Part shown: in pieces, positions 58,961 through 64,000 of the stretch | Position numbering within the stretch: the stretch's first letter is position 1 | Layout of the letters: every line of letters begins with the position of its first letter | Source of the DNA: Methylobacterium goesingense | Lineage (GTDB): Bacteria > Pseudomonadota > Alphaproteobacteria > Rhizobiales > Beijerinckiaceae | Direction: 5' to 3' | DNA: 64,000 nt | Assembly: GCF_022179225.1 (NCBI RefSeq) | Contig: NZ_BPQL01000019.1 | Span: 1 to 64,000, forward strand | Notes under the pieces: generated by a model | Told to the model about the DNA's origin: nothing | What the model saw: only the letters and a program-made list of their open reading frames with translations | The model's database searches: none | Made by a program: the position numbers and the translations under genes

Positions 58961-59925
58961 ACAACCAAGCGCTCCGCACAGGCCTCATGATCGCGGCCGC
59001 CGCCGTGGTCGTCGGCCTCTACGCCTCGGTCTTCACCGTCGGTCAGATGCAGCAGGCCCTGGTGCTTCGCTTCGGCGGCGTCCGCGCCGTGCTGAACCAG
59101 ACCGGCACCGACAAGCCCGGCCTGTACTTCAAGATCCCGTTCTTCGAGAATGTCGTACTGTTCGACAAGCGGGTGCTCGACCTCGATCTGCCGGTTCAGA
59201 CCTTGCTGACCACAGACCGCCAGAACCTCGAGGTGGACGCTTTCGCGCGCTATCGGATCACCGATCCGCTGCGCTTCTACCAGTCGGCCAACAACGTGGC
59301 TCGCGCCAACACCCTGCTGGCGAGCTTCACCAACTCGGCCCTGCGTAACCTCCTCGCCCGTTCGACCCGCGACGCCATCGTGCGGACCCAGCGCGCCGAG
59401 CTGATGAATCAGATCCAGGCCGACGTGAACCGGCAGGCGAAGGAGCTCGGCGTCGAGATCGTCGACCTGCGCATGACCCGCGTCGACTTGCCGGCTCAGA
59501 ACAGCACGGCGGTCTACAACCGCATGAAGACGGAGCGTCAGCGCGAGGCGGCCGATATCCGTGCCAACGGCGAGCAGGCCGCGGTGACGATCCGGGCCAA
59601 GGCCGATCGCGACGTGACGGTGCTGATCTCGGAAGCCACCCAGACCGCCGAGACCCTGCGCGGCCAGGGCGACGCCGACAAGAACCGCATCCTGGCGGAA
59701 GCCTACGGCAAGGACGCGGACTTCTTCAGCTTCTACCGCTCCATGCAGGCCTACGAGACCGGCCTGAAGGGCTCCGATACGCGGCTCGTGATCAGCCCCT
59801 CGTCGGACTTCTTCCGGTACTTCAGCGATCCTCAGGGCCGCCAGCCCGGTACCCCGGCCGCCCGTGCTCCCGCACGCAGCCCGGCCGAGCCCGGCACCAC
59901 CGGATCGACCGACAGCGCCCGCTGA
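58957..59925 (+). CDS. hflC: FtsH protease modulator HflC
   Basis: 322 aa. N-terminal TM (TGLMIAAAAVVVGLYASVFT), SPFH core (VGQMQQALVLRFGGVRAVLN, LLTTDRQNLEVDAFARYRIT), helical part RMKTERQREAADIRANGEQA, and Pro/Ala-rich C-terminal extension. Partner of HflK. Followed after 125 bp by the DegP-type protease, the common order in this group. Confidence 0.95.
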   Translation: MNNQALRTGLMIAAAAVVVGLYASVFTVGQMQQALVLRFGGVRAVLNQTGTDKPGLYFKIPFFENVVLFDKRVLDLDLPVQTLLTTDRQNLEVDAFARYRITDPLRFYQSANNVARANTLLASFTNSALRNLLARSTRDAIVRTQRAELMNQIQADVNRQAKELGVEIVDLRMTRVDLPAQNSTAVYNRMKTERQREAADIRANGEQAAVTIRAKADRDVTVLISEATQTAETLRGQGDADKNRILAEAYGKDADFFSFYRSMQAYETGLKGSDTRLVISPSSDFFRYFSDPQGRQPGTPAARAPARSPAEPGTTGSTDSAR

Positions 59926-60050
59926 CGACCGGCGCCCGCCGGAGCGGGCCCCATGACGCACCGGCGGCGGACCCTGGTTCGCCGCCGGACTCTTGATCGG
60001 CGCGGCACGCGGACGATCTAAGGGCATCGTTGCACCAGGAGAGGTCGAAC

Positions 60051-61586
60051 ATGGTTCCCGTTGCGAGCGCCGTCCGGGCGCCACGTTCCCGAGCGCTCCG
60101 TCACAGCCTGTGCTCCGCCCTCGCGGCCGTCACTCTGGCCACCTCCGTCGCCGTGACCGGCCTGCCGTCGGCAGCCTACGCCAAGGGCCCGGAATCGCTC
60201 GCCGACCTCGCCGATCAGGTCACAGACGCGGTGGTGAACATCTCCGCTTCGACCACCGTCGAGGCCCGCCCGAACACGCGTTCGGGACCGCAATTGCCGC
60301 CCGGCACGCCGTTCGAGGACCTCTTCGAGGAGTTCTTCAACAAGCGCGGCCAGCGCGGCGGCGGTGACCGCAGCGAAGCCGAGCGTCCGCGTTCGCCGCG
60401 GAAATCCAACTCCCTCGGCTCCGGCTTCATCATCGACGCCTCCGGCATCGTGGTGACGAACAATCACGTCATCGGCGACGCTAACGATATCCAGGTCATC
60501 CTGCACAACGGCACCAAGCTGAAGGCCGAGATCATCGGCAAGGATGCCAAGATCGACCTCGCAGTGCTGCGGGTGAAGCCCGAGGCGGGCAAGCCGCTGA
60601 AGGCCGTCCCGTTCGGCGATTCCGAGAAGATGCGACCGGGCGATTGGGTCATCGCCATCGGCAACCCCTTCGGCCTCGGCGGCTCGGTCTCGGCCGGCAT
60701 CGTCTCGGCGCGGGGCCGCAACATCGAGTCCGGCCCCTACGACAACTACATCCAGACGGATGCGGCCATCAACAAGGGCAATTCCGGCGGTCCGCTCTTC
60801 AACATGAACGGCGAGGTCATCGGCATCAACACGGCGATCCTGTCGCCCACCGGCGGCTCAGTCGGTATCGGCTTCGCGGTACCGTCGAACAACGCGTCCC
60901 AGGTCATCGACCAGCTGCGCGAGTTCGGCGAGGTCCGCCGTGGCTGGCTCGGCGTGCGCATCCAGAACGTCGACGAGACCACGGCCGAAGCCCTTGATAT
61001 GAAGGACGGAGTCAAGGGCGCTCTCGTCGCCGGCGTCGACGAAAAGGGCCCGGCCAAGGCGGCCGGCCTCGAGATCGGCGACGTCATCGTCAAGTTCAAC
61101 GGCACGGCGGTGAAGTCGTCCAGCGACCTGCCGCGCATCGTCGCCTCCACTCCGGTCGGCAAGACGGTCGACGTGCTCGTTATCCGCAAGGGCGCCGAGA
61201 CGACGAAGTCCGTCACCCTCGGCCGACTCGAGGACACCGAGAAGCCGACGCTGGCCAGCGTCAAGCAGCCCGAGGCCGAGAGCGCGGTGCGTCAGGTGCT
61301 GGGCCTCAACCTCTCGGGCATCACCGACGAGGCACGCAAGCGCTACAGCCTCAAGGACGGTCTCAAGGGCGTCCTCGTCACCCGCGTCGACCCCAACTCG
61401 ACGGCGGCCGACAAGCAGATCAAGCCCGGCGAGGTCATCGTCGAGGTCGGGCAGGAGGCGGTCAGCGCCCCGGCCGACGTCAGCAAGCGCATCGACCAGC
61501 TCAAGAAGGACGGCCGCAAATCGGTGCTGCTCTTGGTCGCCAGCGCTTCGGGCGACGTCCGCTTCGTGGCCCTCGGGATCGACTGA
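60051..61586 (+). CDS. Periplasmic serine protease, DegP/MucD type
   Basis: 511 aa from the ATG at 60051, preceded by AGGAG. Signal peptide to about residue 43 (VAVTGLPSAAYA). Protease domain with His (VVTNNHVIGDA), Asp (DAKIDLAVLRV) and Ser (INKGNSGGPLFN). Two PDZ domains at about 300-390 and 420-505. Degrades or refolds damaged envelope proteins. Directly downstream of hflKC. Confidence 0.93.
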   Translation: MVPVASAVRAPRSRALRHSLCSALAAVTLATSVAVTGLPSAAYAKGPESLADLADQVTDAVVNISASTTVEARPNTRSGPQLPPGTPFEDLFEEFFNKRGQRGGGDRSEAERPRSPRKSNSLGSGFIIDASGIVVTNNHVIGDANDIQVILHNGTKLKAEIIGKDAKIDLAVLRVKPEAGKPLKAVPFGDSEKMRPGDWVIAIGNPFGLGGSVSAGIVSARGRNIESGPYDNYIQTDAAINKGNSGGPLFNMNGEVIGINTAILSPTGGSVGIGFAVPSNNASQVIDQLREFGEVRRGWLGVRIQNVDETTAEALDMKDGVKGALVAGVDEKGPAKAAGLEIGDVIVKFNGTAVKSSSDLPRIVASTPVGKTVDVLVIRKGAETTKSVTLGRLEDTEKPTLASVKQPEAESAVRQVLGLNLSGITDEARKRYSLKDGLKGVLVTRVDPNSTAADKQIKPGEVIVEVGQEAVSAPADVSKRIDQLKKDGRKSVLLLVASASGDVRFVALGID

Positions 61587-61613
61587 TCCTGCTGGCGAAT
61601 GTGACGATCTGAA

Positions 61614-61644
61614 GCCGCCGCCCGAAGGGGCGGCGGTTTTGTTT
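61614..61644 (+). terminator. Rho-independent terminator after the DegP-type gene
   Basis: GCCGCCGCCC, loop GAAG, GGGCGGCGG, then TTTTGTTTT. Lies 28 bp past the stop codon and ends the hflKC-protease operon. Confidence 0.92.
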
Positions 61645-61659
61645 TGGCGGGTGGGAGCG

Positions 61660-61695
61660 CATTCCCCTCTCCCCCCTTGCGGGGAAGAGGGAATG
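61660..61695. repeat. Short palindromic repeat (REP-like), copy B
   Basis: CATTCCCCTCTCCCC faces GGGGAAGAGGGAATG around a short centre, with one or two mismatches. Related in type to the repeat at 50869-50894. Confidence 0.5.
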
Positions 61696-61742
61696 CAGAT
61701 GCGATCGGGCGCGACCCTCCTCCTCGGGTGGCGAAGCGCCGC

Positions 61743-62639
61743 TCAGCCCACGAATTCGGCCGAGGCATAACCCTGCAGATAAAGTAGGGCCGTCAGGTCG
61801 CCGTGGTCGATCCGAACCTGTGCGGCCGCCGCCACCTTCGGCTTGGCCCGAAAGGCGACGCCGAGGCCGGCTTCGCCGAGCATGTCGAGGTCGTTGGCAC
61901 CGTCGCCCACCGCCAGGGTGTCAGTGGCATCGAGACCGAAGCGGCTGCGCAGGGCGATCAGGGTCGCGCGCTTGGTCTCCTTGTCGACGATCGGCTCGAT
62001 GACCTCCCCGGTGAGGTGGCCGTCACGGACCCCGAGCGTCGTGGCGTGGGCCTCGTCGAAGCCGATCCGGGCCGAGACCGGCCCGGTGAACAGGGTGAAG
62101 CCCCCCGAAATCAGGCAGGTGTGGGTGCCGTGCGCCTTCATGGTCTGCACCAGGGTGCGTCCGCCCGGCGTCAGGGTGATGCGCTCGGCGATCAGCGCGT
62201 CGATCTTGTCCACGGGCACGTCGCGCAGCAGGGCGACCCGCTCGCGCAGGGCCGGCCCGAAGGCGATTTCGCCTCGCATCGCCCGCTCGGTGATGGCGGC
62301 GACGTGGTCCTTCAAGCCGATCGTGTCGGCGAGTTCGTCGATGCATTCCTGCTCGATCATGGTCGAGTCCATGTCGGCCAGGAACAGGCGCTTACGCCGG
62401 TGCGGCCCGGCGCTCAGCACCGCGACGTCGATCGGCTCGGAGGCCAAAGCCGCGCGCAGGCGGCGGGCGAGGGCCGGCGCGTCGGCTCCGGCGCCCGGCA
62501 CCAGCACCTCGGCAGCGACCTCCCCGTGCAGGATTCGGGGCTGGTGCTCCGTACGCATCACCGCGCGGGCCTCGGCCAGAACCGCATCGGTGATGGCGGG
62601 GCGGCTCTCGTTTGCTATCAGGATCGCGACGAGGGTCAT
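61743..62639 (-). CDS. serB: Phosphoserine phosphatase
   Basis: 298 aa from the ATG at 62639. ACT-like N terminus, then HAD motif I RLFLADMDSTMIEQECIDEL (nucleophile D-x-D), motif II CLISGGFTLF, motif III with K-R-A, and motif IV AVGDGANDLDMLGEAGLGVA. Last step of serine synthesis. Convergent with the degP-like gene and divergent from miaA. Confidence 0.95.
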   Translation of the reverse strand: MTLVAILIANESRPAITDAVLAEARAVMRTEHQPRILHGEVAAEVLVPGAGADAPALARRLRAALASEPIDVAVLSAGPHRRKRLFLADMDSTMIEQECIDELADTIGLKDHVAAITERAMRGEIAFGPALRERVALLRDVPVDKIDALIAERITLTPGGRTLVQTMKAHGTHTCLISGGFTLFTGPVSARIGFDEAHATTLGVRDGHLTGEVIEPIVDKETKRATLIALRSRFGLDATDTLAVGDGANDLDMLGEAGLGVAFRAKPKVAAAAQVRIDHGDLTALLYLQGYASAEFVG

Positions 62640-62658
62640 CCGGGAGCTTTCCACGCCA

Positions 62659-63621
62659 GTGCCGCCGGTCACGCAACGCACGCACGCGCCCACCCTGCCG
62701 GCGGGCATTCTCATCGCAGGGCCGACCGCCTCGGGCAAGTCGGGCCTTGCACTGTCGCTCGCGCGCGACCTCGGGGGAGCGGTCATCAACACCGACTCGA
62801 TGCAGGTCTATGCCGACCTGCGCCGGCTCTCCGCCCGGCCGAGCGTGGCCGAGGAGGAACAGGCGCCCCACCACCTCTACGGCCATGTCGACGGCGCGGT
62901 GAACTACTCGGCAGGTCACTTCGCCCGCGAGGCCGCGCCGCTGATCGCGCGCCTGCGCGATGCGGGGCAACTGCCGATCTTCGTCGGCGGCACCGGCCTG
63001 TACTTCCGAGCGCTGGAGGAGGGCCTGTCCGAACTGCCGCCGGTGCCGGACGCGATTCGGTCGGCCCTGCGGGCGCGGGCCGAGGGGCTGGCGACGGAGG
63101 ATCTCCACGCCGAACTGCGTGAAGTCGACCCGGTGGGGGCGGAGACCCTACGCCCCAGTGACCGGGCGCGGGTGATGCGCGCACTCGAGGTGTTCGCGGC
63201 GACCGGCCGGCCGATCGCGGAGTTCCACGGCGCGCGCTTGCCGGGGTCGCTCGCGGGCCTGCCGCTCCTCAAGCTGTTCCTGGCGCCCGAGCGCGAAACC
63301 CTGCGCCGGGCCATCGACGCGCGCTTCGAGGCGATGATCGTTCAAGGGGCACTCGGCGAGGTCGAGGCCCTGCGCGACCGGCGCCTCGACCCGCTGCTGC
63401 CGATCATGCGCGCCCATGGCGTGCCGGGCCTGATCGCCCATCTCGACGGAACGCTCTCGCGGGCGGAGGCGATCCGGCGCGGGCAAGGCGACACGCGGCG
63501 CTACGCCAAGCGCCAGTTCACCTGGTTCCGGCACCAGATGGGCCCGGACTGGCTTTGGACGCCGCCAGAGGAGGCCCTCGGGCGGGCCCAGGCGGCGCTT
63601 ACTTCTCCAGTCGGGCGATGA
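62659..63621 (+). CDS. miaA: tRNA dimethylallyltransferase
   Basis: About 320 aa from GTG 62659 (the start is uncertain; GGGAG lies 12 bases upstream). P-loop ILIAGPTASGKSGLALSLAR near residues 15-34, VINTDSMQVYADLRRLSARP, FVGGTGLYFRALEEGLSELP, and C-terminal RRYAKRQFTWFRHQMGPDWL. Adds the isopentenyl group to A37 of tRNAs reading UNN codons. Its 3' end overlaps the next gene on the opposite strand by 23 bp. Confidence 0.93.
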   Translation: MPPVTQRTHAPTLPAGILIAGPTASGKSGLALSLARDLGGAVINTDSMQVYADLRRLSARPSVAEEEQAPHHLYGHVDGAVNYSAGHFAREAAPLIARLRDAGQLPIFVGGTGLYFRALEEGLSELPPVPDAIRSALRARAEGLATEDLHAELREVDPVGAETLRPSDRARVMRALEVFAATGRPIAEFHGARLPGSLAGLPLLKLFLAPERETLRRAIDARFEAMIVQGALGEVEALRDRRLDPLLPIMRAHGVPGLIAHLDGTLSRAEAIRRGQGDTRRYAKRQFTWFRHQMGPDWLWTPPEEALGRAQAALTSPVGR

Positions 63622-64000
63622 GGGACGAGGTATCCCAGCGGCTGCCGCCCATGCCCTGCACGTCGGCGTAGAACTGGTCGACGAGGGCGGTGACGGGCAA
63701 TTGGGCGCCGTTGCGCCGGGCCTCGGCCAGCAGGATGCCGAGGTCCTTGCGCATCCAGTCCACCGCGAAGCCGAAATCGAACTTGGCCGCGTTCATGGTC
63801 TTGCCGCGGTTCTCCATCTGCCAGGAACCGGCGGCGCCCTTGGAGATCACCTCCAGCACGGCGTCGACGTCGAGGTTTGCGCGCTTTGCGAAGTGCACCG
63901 CCTCGGACAGGCCCTGGACGAGGCCCGCGATTGCGATCTGGTTGACCATCTTGGTGAGCTGGCCGGAGCCGGCCGGGCCCATCAGGCGGCTGGCGCGGGC
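63599..64000 (-). CDS. 3-hydroxyisobutyrate dehydrogenase-like oxidoreductase (partial)
   Basis: C-terminal part (about 133 residues); the NAD-binding half lies past the right edge. MGPAGSGQLTKMVNQIAIAG contains the catalytic Lys of the family (G-x-x-G-x-G-x-x-x-K-x-x-N), followed by LVQGLSEAVHFAKRANLDVD and the all-helical NAD_binding_11 domain ending SSLIARLEK. Could act on 3-hydroxyisobutyrate, tartronate semialdehyde or related acids. Confidence 0.8.
   Translation of the reverse strand, partial: ARASRLMGPAGSGQLTKMVNQIAIAGLVQGLSEAVHFAKRANLDVDAVLEVISKGAAGSWQMENRGKTMNAAKFDFGFAVDWMRKDLGILLAEARRNGAQLPVTALVDQFYADVQGMGGSRWDTSSLIARLEK

Overview
The DNA is GC-rich (about 70%), with heavy GTG and TTG start use and stop/start overlaps. 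The host genes (BacA/BclA-like transporter, glcEF, groESL under a CIRCE element, fumC with DUF4169 and SspB neighbours, thyA-folA-hflK-hflC-degP, serB, miaA) fit an alphaproteobacterium of the order Hyphomicrobiales. Methylobacteriaceae is my best guess from general gene content; this is inference, not a database match.

Region 1 (1 to about 33.95 kb) is most of a temperate tailed phage, cut off at the left edge. The late module (524 to 11918, minus strand) runs from a chain of tiny overlapping genes through a metallopeptidase, TerS, TerL, portal, scaffold, two secreted proteins (one collagen-like), an N4-gp56-type capsid protein and head-completion/adaptor proteins. A small serine recombinase sits upstream of it. 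The middle/replication module (12.9 to 22.1 kb, mostly minus) holds an initiator with three 18-bp direct repeats inside its gene, an MT-A70 methylase, a RusA resolvase and an Acb2/Tad1-like cyclic-nucleotide sponge. It is interrupted by an AT-rich plus-strand membrane-protein gene. The switch lies at 21.9 to 23.35 kb: Cro-like gene, S24-type CI, five copies of a TTGCCATATGGCAA operator, and an alphaproteobacterial LexA box in front of a small zinc-ribbon gene. The early operon (23.4 to 34.0 kb, plus) is almost entirely stop/start-overlapped: small proteins, SbcC-like ATPase, RecE-like nuclease, Sak4-like ATPase, HerA-like ATPase, DNA-binding and ASCH proteins, an HNH endonuclease that has invaded a Gp37/Gp68-like (DUF5131) gene, and a large serine integrase. 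The last integrase codons are read antisense through a host tRNA-Thr(CGU), which marks the right attachment site.

Region 2 (34 to 64 kb) is host chromosome: TerB-like protein, LrgA/LrgB, BacA/BclA-like ABC transporter, 2OG-Fe oxygenase, an orphan ParA with a partner, groEL/groES with CIRCE and a clear promoter, CorA-like transporter, oligosaccharide flippase, glycolate oxidase subunits E and F, metallo-beta-lactamase-fold hydrolase, AraC regulator, RHH protein, DUF4169, fumC, cytochrome P450, SspB, CPBP protease, thyA (anomalously AT-rich), folA, hflK, hflC, degP-like protease, serB, miaA and a partial NAD-dependent dehydrogenase.

The points most worth a second look are the Acb2-like sponge, the SOS-box/zinc-ribbon gene at the switch, the HNH insertion, the serine integrase in a tRNA gene, the iteron-like repeats inside the initiator gene, the AT-rich two-gene insertion, the AT-rich thyA, and the fold-back at the left edge, which looks like a contig-end artefact.
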